64,000 nt of DNA from assembly GCF_900187455.1 (NCBI RefSeq), contig NZ_FYDX01000003.1:310001-374000 (forward strand). The letters run 5' to 3'. How positions within the stretch are numbered: position 1 is the stretch's first letter; the number at the start of each line of letters is the position of its first letter. The notes beneath the pieces were generated by a model that worked only from the letters and a program-made list of their open reading frames with translations, made no database searches and was not told the origin of the DNA. The position numbers and the translations under genes were made by a program. Shown one piece after another: positions 43,577-53,601 of this stretch. This stretch comes from Pseudomonas sp. Irchel 3E13 (GTDB taxonomy: Bacteria > Pseudomonadota > Gammaproteobacteria > Pseudomonadales > Pseudomonadaceae).

Positions 43577-45001
43577 ATGTCAATACCACGCTTGAAATCC
43601 TATCTATCGCTGTTTGCGGCCGTGCTGATGCTCGGCCAGATGGCTGCTGCCCAGGCTGAAGCCCTGCCGGACTTCACCACCCTGGTCGAGCAGGCTTCGC
43701 CGGCCGTCGTTAACATCAGTACCAAGCAGAAACTGCCGGATCGCCGCGTCGCTGCCGGTCAGATGCCGGACCTCGAAGGCCTGCCACCGATGTTCCGTGA
43801 GTTCTTCGAGCGCAGCATTCCGCAGCAACCTCGCGGTGGTGATCGCCAGCGTGAAGCGCAGTCGCTGGGTTCGGGTTTCATCATTTCCGATGATGGCTAC
43901 GTGCTGACCAACAACCACGTGGTCGCCGATGCCGACGAAATCATCGTCCGCCTGTCCGACCGCAGTGAGCTGCAAGCCAAGCTGGTCGGCACCGACCCGC
44001 GCACCGACGTGGCGCTGCTCAAGGTCGAAGGCAAGAACCTGCCGACCGTGAAGCTGGGCGACTCGTCCAAGCTGAAAGTGGGTGAGTGGGTACTGGCGAT
44101 CGGCTCGCCGTTCGGTTTCGACCATTCGGTGACCAAAGGTATCGTCAGCGCCAAGGGCCGTACCCTGCCGAACGACACCTATGTGCCGTTCATCCAGACC
44201 GACGTGGCGATCAACCCGGGTAACTCCGGTGGCCCGCTGTTCAACATGAATGGCGAAGTCGTGGGTATCAACTCGCAGATCTTCACCCGTTCCGGCGGCT
44301 TCATGGGCCTGTCGTTCGCGATCCCGATCGATGTGGCAATCGACGTTTCCAATCAGTTGAAGAAAGACGGCAAGGTCAGCCGTGGCTGGCTGGGCGTAGT
44401 GATCCAGGAAGTCAACAAGGACCTCGCTGAATCCTTCGGTCTGGACAAGCCGGCCGGTGCCCTGGTAGCCCAGGTGCTGGAAAACGGTCCGGCCGCCAAA
44501 GGTGGTCTGCAGGTGGGGGACGTGATCCTCAACCTGAACGGCCAGCCAATCATCATGTCCGCCGACCTGCCGCACCTGGTGGGTGGTCTGAAAGACGGTG
44601 CCAAGGCCAAGCTGGAAATTATCCGCAACGGCAAGCGCCAGAACCTCGACGTGACCATCGGCGCGCTGCCGGATGACGATCAGGAAGTCAGCGCCAGTGC
44701 TGGTGGTGGGCTCGAGCGCAACAGCAACCGCCTGGGCGTTACGGTCTCCGACCTGACCGCCGAGCAGAAAAAGTCCCTGGAACTCAATGGTGGCGTCGTC
44801 ATCAAGGAAGTCCAGGACGGTCCGGCGGCCTTGATCGGCCTGCGTCCAGGTGACGTCATCAGCCACCTGAACAACCAGGCGATCGCTTCGGCCAAGGAGT
44901 TCACCGAAATCGCCAAGGAACTGCCGAAGAACCGTTCGGTGTCCATGCGCGTACTGCGTCAGGGTCGTGCCAGCTTCATCACCTTCAAGCTGGCTGAATA
45001 A
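43577..45001 (+). CDS. mucD: Periplasmic serine protease MucD (HtrA/DegP family)
   Basis: The 474-residue protease has a signal peptide (ending ...QAEA). The trypsin-like domain shows the triad His in NNHVVADAD, Asp in DPRTDVALLK and Ser in NPGNSGGPLF. Two PDZ domains follow (about 275-370 and 390-470). It degrades misfolded envelope proteins and restrains AlgU activation. I chose the ATG at 43577 with GGGAGCC upstream. It ends before a strong terminator. Confidence 0.96.
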   Translation: MSIPRLKSYLSLFAAVLMLGQMAAAQAEALPDFTTLVEQASPAVVNISTKQKLPDRRVAAGQMPDLEGLPPMFREFFERSIPQQPRGGDRQREAQSLGSGFIISDDGYVLTNNHVVADADEIIVRLSDRSELQAKLVGTDPRTDVALLKVEGKNLPTVKLGDSSKLKVGEWVLAIGSPFGFDHSVTKGIVSAKGRTLPNDTYVPFIQTDVAINPGNSGGPLFNMNGEVVGINSQIFTRSGGFMGLSFAIPIDVAIDVSNQLKKDGKVSRGWLGVVIQEVNKDLAESFGLDKPAGALVAQVLENGPAAKGGLQVGDVILNLNGQPIIMSADLPHLVGGLKDGAKAKLEIIRNGKRQNLDVTIGALPDDDQEVSASAGGGLERNSNRLGVTVSDLTAEQKKSLELNGGVVIKEVQDGPAALIGLRPGDVISHLNNQAIASAKEFTEIAKELPKNRSVSMRVLRQGRASFITFKLAE

Positions 45002-45016
45002 GCCGGTCTGACCAGA

Positions 45017-45044
45017 AAGGGCAGCCTCGGGGCTGCCCTTTTTT
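45017..45044 (+). terminator. Rho-independent terminator of the algU operon
   Basis: A 10-bp stem (AAGGGCAGCC/GGCTGCCCTT) with a TCGG loop continues into a T-run, 15 bp after the mucD stop. Confidence 0.92.
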
Positions 45045-45183
45045 GTGCCCGCCACTTGATGAAATCGGCAGCGTCGGGCGTTTGCCTGGCGAATGGAATC
45101 TCCCACAACCCATCGGCATCAGGTACAATTCCCGGCTATTTTTCGGCGGGCGTCCGGCCTGCAGCCTTTTTGAGTGTTGATCC

Positions 45184-46983
45184 GTGAGTGATTTGAGTCA
45201 TATCCGCAATTTCTCCATCATCGCCCACATTGACCATGGCAAGTCGACGCTGGCCGACCGCTTCATCCAGATGTGCGGTGGCCTCAGTGCCCGCGAGATG
45301 GAAGCGCAGGTTCTCGACTCCATGGACCTCGAGCGCGAGCGCGGGATCACCATCAAGGCCCACAGCGTCACCCTGCATTACAAAGCCAATGACGGCGTTA
45401 CCTACCAGCTGAACTTCATTGACACCCCCGGCCACGTTGACTTCACCTATGAAGTCAGCCGTTCGCTGGCGGCCTGTGAAGGTGCGCTGCTGGTGGTCGA
45501 CGCGGGTCAAGGCGTGGAGGCCCAGTCGGTCGCCAACTGTTACACCGCCATCGAGCAGGGCCTGGAAGTCATGCCGGTCCTGAACAAGATGGACCTGCCC
45601 CAGGCTGACCCGGACCGCGTCAAGGACGAAATCGAGAAGATCATCGGCATCGATGCCACCGACGCCGTTGCCTGCTCGGCCAAGAGCGGCATGGGCGTCG
45701 ATGAAGTGCTGGAGCGTCTGGTACAGACCATTCCAGCACCGACCGGCGATATCGAAGCACCGCTTCAGGCGCTGATCATCGACTCCTGGTTCGACAACTA
45801 CCTGGGCGTCGTCTCCCTGGTGCGCGTGCGTCATGGCCGCGTGAAGAAGGGCGACAAGATCCTGGTCAAGTCCACCGGCAAGATCCACCTGGTGGACAGC
45901 GTCGGTGTCTTCACCCCGAAACACACTGCCACCGCTGACCTCAAGGCCGGTGAAGTGGGCTTCATCATTGCCAGCATCAAGGACATTCACGGCGCGCCAG
46001 TGGGCGACACCCTGACCTTGAGCTCGACTCCTGATGTCGATGTGCTGCCAGGTTTCAAACGTATTCAGCCGCAGGTTTATGCCGGCTTGTTCCCGGTCAG
46101 TTCCGACGACTTCGAAGATTTTCGTGATGCGTTGCAGAAACTGACCCTGAACGACTCCTCGCTGCAGTACCTGCCGGAAAGCTCCGACGCCTTGGGCTTC
46201 GGCTTCCGTTGCGGCTTCCTCGGCATGCTGCACATGGAGATCATCCAGGAGCGCCTGGAGCGCGAATACAACCTGGACCTGATCACCACCGCGCCGAGCG
46301 TGATCTTCGAGGTCAAGCTCAAGACCGGCGAAACCATTCACGTCGACAACCCGTCCAAGCTGCCGGACGTGTCGTCGGTCGAGGATTTCCGCGAGCCGAT
46401 CGTCGCCGCGACCATCCTCGTGCCCCAGGAGCACCTGGGCAACGTCATCACCCTGTGCATCGAGAAGCGTGGCGTTCAACGCGACATGCAGTTCCTCGGT
46501 TCGCAGGTACAGGTACGCTACGACCTGCCGATGAACGAAGTGGTACTGGACTTCTTTGATCGCCTGAAGTCCACCAGCCGCGGCTACGCCTCGCTGGACT
46601 ACCATTTCGATCGCTACCAGTCGGCCAACCTGGTCAAGCTCGACGTGCTGATCAACGGCGACAAGGTCGACGCCCTGGCACTGATCGTGCACCGTGACAA
46701 CGCGCACTACAAAGGTCGCGCGTTGACCGAGAAGATGAAGGAGCTGATCCCTCGGCAGATGTTCGACGTGGCAATCCAGGCCGCCATTGGCGGGCAGATT
46801 GTGGCGCGGACCACGGTCAAGGCACTCAGAAAGAACGTACTGGCCAAATGTTACGGTGGCGACGTGAGCCGTAAGCGCAAGCTGCTCGAGAAACAGAAGG
46901 CCGGTAAGAAACGCATGAAACAGGTCGGCAACGTGGAAATCCCACAGGAAGCCTTCCTCGCCGTGCTCAGGTTGGATAGTTAG
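45184..46983 (+). CDS. lepA: Elongation factor 4 (LepA), GTG start
   Basis: The 599-residue GTPase has all G motifs in place: [10 protein letters not shown] (P-loop), RERGITI (switch), DTPGHVDF and NKMDLPQ. The LepA-specific C-terminal domain follows ([25 protein letters not shown]). It acts on stalled or mis-translocated ribosomes. Translation starts at a GTG. lepB follows 5 bp later, the conserved lepA-lepB arrangement. Confidence 0.97.
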   Translation: MSDLSHIRNFSIIAHIDHGKSTLADRFIQMCGGLSAREMEAQVLDSMDLERERGITIKAHSVTLHYKANDGVTYQLNFIDTPGHVDFTYEVSRSLAACEGALLVVDAGQGVEAQSVANCYTAIEQGLEVMPVLNKMDLPQADPDRVKDEIEKIIGIDATDAVACSAKSGMGVDEVLERLVQTIPAPTGDIEAPLQALIIDSWFDNYLGVVSLVRVRHGRVKKGDKILVKSTGKIHLVDSVGVFTPKHTATADLKAGEVGFIIASIKDIHGAPVGDTLTLSSTPDVDVLPGFKRIQPQVYAGLFPVSSDDFEDFRDALQKLTLNDSSLQYLPESSDALGFGFRCGFLGMLHMEIIQERLEREYNLDLITTAPSVIFEVKLKTGETIHVDNPSKLPDVSSVEDFREPIVAATILVPQEHLGNVITLCIEKRGVQRDMQFLGSQVQVRYDLPMNEVVLDFFDRLKSTSRGYASLDYHFDRYQSANLVKLDVLINGDKVDALALIVHRDNAHYKGRALTEKMKELIPRQMFDVAIQAAIGGQIVARTTVKALRKNVLAKCYGGDVSRKRKLLEKQKAGKKRMKQVGNVEIPQEAFLAVLRLDS

Positions 46984-46988
46984 GTCCT

Positions 46989-47843
46989 ATGTCACTAAAT
47001 TTCCCGCTGTTGCTCGTCATCGCTGTCGCTGTGTGTGGGCTGCTGGCCCTGATCGATCTGCTGTTCCTGGCACCTCGCCGGCGTGCGGCGATCGCCAACT
47101 ATCAGGGCAGCGTCACCCAGCCCGAGATGGCGGTGGTCGAGCAGTTGAACAAGGAACCGTTGCTGGTCGAGTACGGCAAATCGTTCTTCCCGGTGCTGTT
47201 CATCGTGCTGGTGCTGCGCTCGTTCCTGGTTGAACCGTTCCAGATCCCGTCGGGCTCGATGAAGCCGACCCTGGAAGTGGGCGATTTCATCCTGGTGAAC
47301 AAGTTCTCCTATGGCATCCGCCTGCCGGTGATCGACAAGAAGGTCATCGAGGTGGGCGATCCACAGCGTGGCGATGTGATGGTGTTCCGCTACCCAAGCG
47401 ACCCGAACGTCAACTACATCAAGCGTGTGGTAGGTCTGCCGGGCGATCAGGTGCGCTACACCAGCGACAAGCGCCTGTACGTCAACGGCGAGCTTATCGC
47501 CGAGCAACTGGTTGGCGCCGAGCCGGGCACTTTGGGCAGCGCCGAGCTGTACAAGGAAAAGCTCGGTGAGGCCGAGCACCTGATCCGCAAGGAGATGAGT
47601 CGCTACCGCATGCCGCCGGACCAGCAGTGGGTGGTGCCCGCCGGGCACTATTTCATGATGGGCGACAACCGCGACAACTCCAACGACAGCCGCTACTGGG
47701 ATGATCCTTCGATTCCCAAGGAACTGCTGGGCATGGTCCCGGACCAGAACATCGTCGGCAAGGCCTTTGCCGTCTGGATGAGCTGGCCGGAACCGAAACT
47801 GAGCCACTTCCCGAGTCTGTCGCGGGTAGGGCTGATCAAGTAG
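46989..47843 (+). CDS. lepB: Signal peptidase I (LepB)
   Basis: The 284-residue protease has an N-terminal membrane helix and a second one around 60-80. The catalytic Ser lies in FQIPSGSMKPTLEVGDF, and the catalytic Lys in NYIKRVVGLPGD. Box E is GHYFMMGDNRDNSNDSRYW. It cleaves signal peptides from exported proteins. It is co-transcribed with lepA. Confidence 0.97.
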   Translation: MSLNFPLLLVIAVAVCGLLALIDLLFLAPRRRAAIANYQGSVTQPEMAVVEQLNKEPLLVEYGKSFFPVLFIVLVLRSFLVEPFQIPSGSMKPTLEVGDFILVNKFSYGIRLPVIDKKVIEVGDPQRGDVMVFRYPSDPNVNYIKRVVGLPGDQVRYTSDKRLYVNGELIAEQLVGAEPGTLGSAELYKEKLGEAEHLIRKEMSRYRMPPDQQWVVPAGHYFMMGDNRDNSNDSRYWDDPSIPKELLGMVPDQNIVGKAFAVWMSWPEPKLSHFPSLSRVGLIK

Positions 47844-47852
47844 CACCTTCAC

Positions 47853-47876
47853 GGCGCTGTCCTTCGGGACGGCGCC
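47853..47876 (+). terminator. Hairpin after lepB
   Basis: A 10-bp imperfect stem (GGCGCTGTCC / GGACGGCGCC, one T-G pair, TTCG loop) lies ten bases after the lepB stop and is followed by a weak T-rich stretch about eight bases later. It may end the lepAB message or only mark a processing site, since rnc follows. Confidence 0.5.
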
Positions 47877-47977
47877 GAGTGCTTTTCTGGCATAGGCTGT
47901 ATCGAGGGACTGCGCAAGTGGTTCCCAGCCATCCAGGCCAGCAGGCATGAATCCACACCGTCTTTCAGGATCTGCAT

Positions 47978-48088
47978 TTGAACAACGCTTTATTTTCGAC
48001 GGCCGCCGGCCGGATTGAACCGTGCGGCACCGGCGCCCAGGCGTCGCCGCTGACCATCGACCACGAACTTCGCGTGGGTACACCGTGA
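47978..48088 (+). pseudogene. Possible 3' remnant of the DUF4845 gene between lepB and rnc
   Basis: In P. aeruginosa and other pseudomonads, as I recall, a gene of about 120 codons (DUF4845) lies between lepB and rnc, with its TGA overlapping the rnc GTG. Here only 241 bp separate the genes. One frame, open for 36 codons from a TTG, ends in DHELRVGTP, similar to the family's C-terminal DKEFRVRMP, and its TGA overlaps the rnc GTG in the expected way. The rest shows no resemblance to the family, and a stop closes the frame upstream. The match is short and could be chance. Confidence 0.25.
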
Positions 48089-48766
48089 GCGTTTCCTTGA
48101 GCCGCCTCGAGCATCAGCTCGGCTACACCTTCAAGAACCAGGAGCTGATGCTGCTGGCCCTGACACACCGCAGCTTCGCCGGTCGCAACAACGAGCGGCT
48201 GGAGTTCCTGGGTGATGCCATCCTCAACTTCGTCGCCGGCGAAGCCCTGTTCGAACGCTTCCCTCAGGCCCGCGAAGGCCAGTTGTCGCGTCTGCGTGCC
48301 CGCCTGGTGAAGGGCGAGACCCTGGCCGTGCTGGCCCGTGGCTTCGACCTTGGCGAGTACCTGCGCCTGGGCTCGGGTGAACTGAAAAGCGGCGGTTTCC
48401 GCCGCGAGTCGATTCTGGCCGATGCCCTTGAGGCACTGATCGGTGCGATCTACCTCGATTCCGACATGCAGATCGCCCGTGAGCGCGTGCTGGCATGGCT
48501 GGCCGGCGAGTTCGAGAGCCTGACCCTGGTCGACACCAACAAAGACCCGAAAACCCGTTTGCAGGAGTTCCTGCAGTCGCGGGCCTGCGACCTGCCGCGC
48601 TATGAAGTGGTGGATATCCAGGGCGAGCCGCATTGCCGGACGTTCTTCGTCGAGTGCGAAGTGACCCTGTTGACCGAAAAAAGCCGGGGGCAAGGTGTCA
48701 GCCGGCGTATCGCCGAGCAGGTTGCAGCCGCAGCGGCACTGATCGCCCTGGGCGTGGAGAATGGCA

Positions 48767-48774
<8 letters not shown>
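48085..48774 (+). CDS. rnc: Ribonuclease III, GTG start
   Basis: The 229-residue enzyme begins [15 protein letters not shown] and carries the RNase III signature [14 protein letters not shown]. The second metal-site motif lies in [14 protein letters not shown], and a double-stranded RNA-binding domain ends the protein. It processes rRNA and double-stranded RNA. The GTG at 48085 is chosen because the domain begins at residue 5. It overlaps era by 8 bp, the conserved rnc-era-recO unit. Confidence 0.96.
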
Positions 48775-49669
<895 letters not shown>

Positions 49670-49723
49670 TCCCCCAAGGCCCGATACCGTCCGGTATCGG
49701 GCCGACTTTTCCCGAAGCCGATC

Positions 49724-50407
49724 ATGGAACAACCAGAGGCCCGACCGGCCTACGTTCTGCACAACCGCGCCTACCGGGAAACCAGTGCGCTGGTGGACTT
49801 CCTCACCCCCGAAGGGCGCGTGCGCGCGGTGCTGCGCCGTGCCCGTGGCAAGGGCGGCAGCTTGGCGCGGCCATTTTTGCCACTGGAAGTCGAACTGCGC
49901 GGGCGTGGCGAGCTGAAGAACGTCGGACGGCTGGACAGCGTCGGTGTGGCCGCCTGGCTGCATGGAGATGCGTTGTTCAGCGGGCTCTACCTCAATGAAC
50001 TGCTGATCCGCCTGTTGCCGGCGGAAGATCCTCATCCCGCGTTGTTCGAGCACTACGCCGCGACCCTGCAGGCGCTCGGTGCCGGGCGTCCGCTGGAGCC
50101 GTTGTTGCGCTCGTTCGAATGGCGACTGCTGGATGAGCTGGGCTACGCCTTCGCCCTGGACCAGGACATCAACGGCGATCCACTCGCGCCAGATGGTTGG
50201 TACCGCCTGCAAGTGGATGCCGGACTGGAGCGGGTCTACCTGCTGCAACCCGGCCTGTTCACCGGCGCTGACCTCGCCGCCATGGCCGAAGCCGACTGGG
50301 AGGCGCCGGGTGCTCTCGCCGCGGCGAAACGCCTGATGCGCCAGGCGCTGGCGGTTCACCTGGGCGGTCGTCCGCTGGTCAGCCGCGAACTGTTTCGCAA
50401 GCGCTGA
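49724..50407 (+). CDS. recO: DNA repair protein RecO
   Basis: The 227-residue protein has an OB-fold N-terminus ([34 protein letters not shown]) and a helical C-terminal part with [16 protein letters not shown]. It loads RecA in the RecFOR pathway. It follows era by 54 bp, and pdxJ follows, as in other gammaproteobacteria. Confidence 0.95.
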   Translation: MEQPEARPAYVLHNRAYRETSALVDFLTPEGRVRAVLRRARGKGGSLARPFLPLEVELRGRGELKNVGRLDSVGVAAWLHGDALFSGLYLNELLIRLLPAEDPHPALFEHYAATLQALGAGRPLEPLLRSFEWRLLDELGYAFALDQDINGDPLAPDGWYRLQVDAGLERVYLLQPGLFTGADLAAMAEADWEAPGALAAAKRLMRQALAVHLGGRPLVSRELFRKR

Positions 50408-50451
50408 GCTCGTCGTATGCTGTCGGGCTCAATTTCCAGGAGAGTTTCTTC

Positions 50452-51195
50452 GTGACCCACAGCAACCGCATCCTTCTCGGCGTCAACATCGACCACGTGG
50501 CGACCCTGCGCCAGGCCCGTGGCACCCGATACCCCGACCCGGTCAAGGCCGCGCTGGATGCCGAAGAGGCCGGTGCCGACGGGATCACCGTGCACCTGCG
50601 CGAAGACCGCCGGCACATCCAGGAGCGCGACGTGTTGCTGCTCAAGGACGTGCTGCAGACGCGCATGAACTTCGAAATGGGCGTTACCGAGGAAATGATG
50701 GTGTTCGCCGAACACATCCGCCCGGCGCACATCTGCCTGGTTCCGGAAACCCGTCAGGAACTGACCACCGAAGGCGGCCTCGACGTGGCCGGCCAGGAAG
50801 CGCGGATCAAGGCGGCGGTGGAGCGCTTGTCGCGGATCGGTGCGGAAGTCTCGCTGTTCATCGACGCCGATGAGCGCCAGATCGAAGCCTCGCGCCGTGT
50901 CGGCGCGCCAGCGATCGAGTTGCACACCGGTCGTTATGCCGATGCCCACACCCCTGCTGAAGAAGCCGATGAGCTGAAGCGCATTGCCGATGGCGTGGCC
51001 TTTGGTCTGGGCCAGGGCCTGATCGTCAATGCCGGGCATGGTCTGCATTACCACAACGTCGAGGCGGTCGCGGCGATCAAAGGGATCAACGAGCTGAACA
51101 TTGGTCATGCGCTGGTGGCGCATGCGTTGTTCGTCGGGTTCAAGGGTGCTGTGGCGGAAATGAAGGCGTTGATTCTGGCGGCTAGCCGGGGTTGA
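50452..51195 (+). CDS. pdxJ: Pyridoxine 5'-phosphate synthase PdxJ, GTG start
   Basis: The 247-residue TIM-barrel enzyme shows [30 protein letters not shown], the [14 protein letters not shown] loop and GHGLHYHN. It condenses deoxyxylulose phosphate with aminoacetone phosphate in vitamin B6 synthesis. CAGGAGA precedes the GTG. The two hairpins and REP after it likely end the transcript. Confidence 0.96.
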   Translation: MTHSNRILLGVNIDHVATLRQARGTRYPDPVKAALDAEEAGADGITVHLREDRRHIQERDVLLLKDVLQTRMNFEMGVTEEMMVFAEHIRPAHICLVPETRQELTTEGGLDVAGQEARIKAAVERLSRIGAEVSLFIDADERQIEASRRVGAPAIELHTGRYADAHTPAEEADELKRIADGVAFGLGQGLIVNAGHGLHYHNVEAVAAIKGINELNIGHALVAHALFVGFKGAVAEMKALILAASRG

Positions 51196-51203
51196 TCGCA
51201 TTG

Positions 51204-51220
51204 GGGTCGCTTGGCGACCC
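51204..51220 (+). terminator. Hairpin after pdxJ
   Basis: A perfect 7-bp stem (GGGTCGC/GCGACCC) with a TTG loop lies 8 bp after the pdxJ stop. There is no T-run; it directly abuts the REP unit. Confidence 0.45.
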
Positions 51221-51300
51221 TTCGCGAGCAAGCTCGCTCCCACTGAGCCATGGTGTTGCTTGGGGGGAGCGAGCTTGGCGGTCCGAGTAACCGTCGGGAA
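51221..51300. repeat. REP pair between pdxJ and czcS
   Basis: TTCGCGAGCAAGCTCGCTCC at 51221-51240 is followed at about 51266-51280 by an inverted related unit (GGGGAGCGAGCTTGGCGG). It is the same family as the elements at 14.35 and 31.77 kb. It lies between convergent genes. Confidence 0.75.
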
Positions 51301-51317
51301 GGGCTGCAAAGCAGCCC
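51301..51317. terminator. Hairpin downstream of czcS
   Basis: A 7-bp perfect stem (GGGCTGC/GCAGCCC) with an AAA loop lies 8 bp beyond the stop of the minus-strand sensor kinase. It may serve both convergent genes. Confidence 0.4.
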
Positions 51318-51325
51318 CAAACCAT

Positions 51326-52705
51326 TTACCCCGGAAAAACCAGACTGAACCGCGTCGGCCCCTCCACCGCGCTGCTCACTTCGACCCGCCCGCCATGCAC
51401 TTGCATGATCGACCTGACGATCGCCAGCCCGAGTCCCGTCCCGCCATCCTGCCGCGAACGCCCGCAGCCCACTCGATAGAACCGCTCGAACAGATGGGGC
51501 AAATGCTCCGCTGCGATCCCCGGTCCGCCGTTCTGCACCCAGCAGTGCATTCCGTCATTCTTTGCTTCGATGCCGATTTCAATCTGTTGCCCCGCCGGGC
51601 CATGGCGAATGGCATTGCTCAGTAAATTCGACAGCGCCCGTTGCAGCATCAGGCGGTCGGCCTGCACCGTGCCCCAGCCGCGTACCTTCAGCTCGATATC
51701 CTTGCTTTCGGCACTCAGGTCGAACAGCTCGGCAACCCGCCGTGCTTCGTCGCCCAGCGCCACCGTCGTCAGTTGCACATGCGTCAGCGGTTGGTCGACC
51801 TGGGCGAGAAACAGCATGTCGGTGATGATCCGGCTCAGCCGGGTCAGTTCCTCGATGCTGTCTTCCAGCGCCACCCGGTAATCCTCGGTCGGGCGTTCGC
51901 GGCTCAAGGTCACCTGGGCCTTGCCCATCAGGTTACTGATGGGCGTACGCAGTTCATGGGCCAGGTCATCGGAGAACTGCGCCAGTTGCTGAACGCCGCT
52001 GTCCAGCCGGTCGAGCATGATGTTGATGCTGTGTGCCAGTTCGCGCAGTTCCCGGGGCAGTTTCTCTTCCGGCAGACGGTGGCTCAGGTCCTGCGCCGAC
52101 ACTTGCGCGGCGATATGGCCGAAGCGGCGCAAGGGCGCCAGTCCGCCCTGCACCAGTTTCCAGGCGCACACGCCGATCAGCAGCAGCAACAGCGGCAACG
52201 CCAACACGGTGGAGCGCAGGTAGGCCTGGAGCAGGTCGAGGTCGTCGCTGCGGTTGACCGTCAGCAGTACTTGCACCGCCGTGCCGTCCTGCAGGCGCAT
52301 GGCACGGGCAGCGGAGAGCAGCGGATTGTCCTGGCTATCACGCCACTGGGTGAAGGACAGCGCGGGACCGGCGACGACGGTGTCCGGCGGCGCCTCCAGC
52401 GGCGGGCCGAGGCTGAGCAGTTCCGGATGGCGGCCATGGCGTGCGGCGACGCTCAGGCTCAGGTTGTCATGGCCCATCACCACATCCAGCAGGGGATGGG
52501 CGCGGGCGCGCAGGTCGGCGACCCTGAGGTCGACATTCAGGCTGTGCTCGATCTGATCCATCTTGCGGGTCAACTGCGCCCGTGCGCGGTTGTCCAGTTC
52601 GTGCTCCAGCGCCACCACTGCCAGCGCTGCCAGCAGCAGCACCAGCGCCGCGCCCATGACAATCACGCTAAGGCCCAGGCGCAGCGACAGCCGCGTCGTT
52701 CTCAT
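51326..52705 (-). CDS. czcS: Heavy-metal sensor histidine kinase CzcS-like
   Basis: The 459-residue kinase has a membrane helix (about 10-33), a periplasmic domain of about 125 residues, a second helix, and HAMP. The H-box is [18 protein letters not shown], and the ATPase motifs are [17 protein letters not shown] and GTGLGLAI. The H-box is the form found in the CusS/CopS/CzcS metal-sensor family. Its ATG overlaps the czcR stop. Its neighbours, czcR and czcCBA, indicate Zn/Cd/Co control. Confidence 0.9.
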   Translation of the reverse strand: MRTTRLSLRLGLSVIVMGAALVLLLAALAVVALEHELDNRARAQLTRKMDQIEHSLNVDLRVADLRARAHPLLDVVMGHDNLSLSVAARHGRHPELLSLGPPLEAPPDTVVAGPALSFTQWRDSQDNPLLSAARAMRLQDGTAVQVLLTVNRSDDLDLLQAYLRSTVLALPLLLLLIGVCAWKLVQGGLAPLRRFGHIAAQVSAQDLSHRLPEEKLPRELRELAHSINIMLDRLDSGVQQLAQFSDDLAHELRTPISNLMGKAQVTLSRERPTEDYRVALEDSIEELTRLSRIITDMLFLAQVDQPLTHVQLTTVALGDEARRVAELFDLSAESKDIELKVRGWGTVQADRLMLQRALSNLLSNAIRHGPAGQQIEIGIEAKNDGMHCWVQNGGPGIAAEHLPHLFERFYRVGCGRSRQDGGTGLGLAIVRSIMQVHGGRVEVSSAVEGPTRFSLVFPG

Positions 52706-53376
52706 TCGCGGGCTTCCAGCACGTAACCGACGCCGCGCAGGGTGTGGATCAGTTTGTCCTCGAACGGGTCGTCGATCTTCGCTCGCAGGCGCCGAATCGA
52801 GACTTCGACGACATTGGTGTCGCAATCGAAATTCATGTCCCAGACCAGCGAAATGATCTGCGTGCGCGACAGCACGTCGCCGCTCTGGCGCATCAGCAGG
52901 TGCAGCAGGGAGAACTCCTTCGCGGTCAGGTCGATGCGCTGGCCGCCGCGCCAGGCGCGGTGGCGACCGGGGTCGAGTTCCAGGTCGGCGACTTTCAGGG
53001 TGGTGGGTTGCAGCGATTGCTCGCTGCGCCGCAGCAAGGTGCGCACGCGAGCCAGTAACTCGGGAAACTCGAAGGGTTTGAGCAGATAGTCGTCGGCCCC
53101 CAGGTCCAGGCCCTTGACCCGGTCGGACAGTCGGCCATGGGCGGTGAGCATCATGATTCGCGTGGCGGAATGGGCGCGCAGGCGCTGCAGCACGCTCCAG
53201 CCATCCAGCTCGGGCAGGTTGACGTCGAGGATGATCAGGTCATAGGCCTGCTGCCGGGCCAGGTGCAGACCGTCCGGGCCGGTGCGGGCGCAGTCGACCA
53301 CGTAGCCGTTTTCGGAGAGACCCTGTTGCAGATAGTCGGCGGTGCGGACTTCGTCCTCGATGATGAGCAGGCGCAT
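52702..53376 (-). CDS. czcR: Heavy-metal response regulator CzcR-like (OmpR family)
   Basis: The 224-residue protein has a receiver ([18 protein letters not shown], Asp in [14 protein letters not shown], Lys in [11 protein letters not shown]) and a winged-helix domain ([39 protein letters not shown]). The opening IEDExxTADYLxxGL is characteristic of CopR/CzcR/IrlR metal regulators. It is divergent from czcC. A MerR-type promoter lies directly upstream. Confidence 0.92.
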   Translation of the reverse strand: MRLLIIEDEVRTADYLQQGLSENGYVVDCARTGPDGLHLARQQAYDLIILDVNLPELDGWSVLQRLRAHSATRIMMLTAHGRLSDRVKGLDLGADDYLLKPFEFPELLARVRTLLRRSEQSLQPTTLKVADLELDPGRHRAWRGGQRIDLTAKEFSLLHLLMRQSGDVLSRTQIISLVWDMNFDCDTNVVEVSIRRLRAKIDDPFEDKLIHTLRGVGYVLEARE

Positions 53377-53408
53377 GAGGTTCTCGGCATGGCGGAAAGA
53401 GGGGGGCG

Positions 53409-53442
53409 ATTCTCGACCCTGAAGTCACTTCAGGGTCAAGCG
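53409..53442 (-). promoter_or_regulatory. MerR-type promoter/operator upstream of czcRS
   Basis: A perfect 11-bp inverted repeat, GACCCTGAAGT-C-ACTTCAGGGTC, spans 53415-53437. Read toward czcR, TTGACC forms a -35 element, and a 19-bp spacer holds the palindrome before a weak -10 (GAGAAT, 53409-53414). Long-spacer promoters with ACYCT...AGRGT palindromes are typical of ZntR/CadR-type MerR regulators. Confidence 0.7.
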
Positions 53443-53486
53443 GCGCTCGGCATGGTAAGCCAGGCGGCGGTGCTCGAAGGCGGAAA

Positions 53487-53501
53487 TGACAGATTTGTAA
53501 T
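53487..53501 (+). promoter_or_regulatory. Cop-box-like site upstream of czcC
   Basis: TGACAGATTTGTAAT fits the TGACA-N4-TGTNAT type of site used by CopR-like metal response regulators, as I recall it. It lies about 100 bp before czcC and is a candidate CzcR binding site. Confidence 0.5.
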
Positions 53502-53601
53502 ATTTCAGTCACCTTGCCGATAAAGCCCCCTCCCTAGAGTGGCTCGCTCCGAAAAGTCAGCCGCCCTGCCGGCCTGCGACAGGGCGCAGGGGAGTACAGC
53601 C

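Noticed and set aside
43604..46707. Open frames of about 500 codons opposite mucD and lepA
   Set aside because: Both mirror strongly identified genes and show only antisense-type composition.
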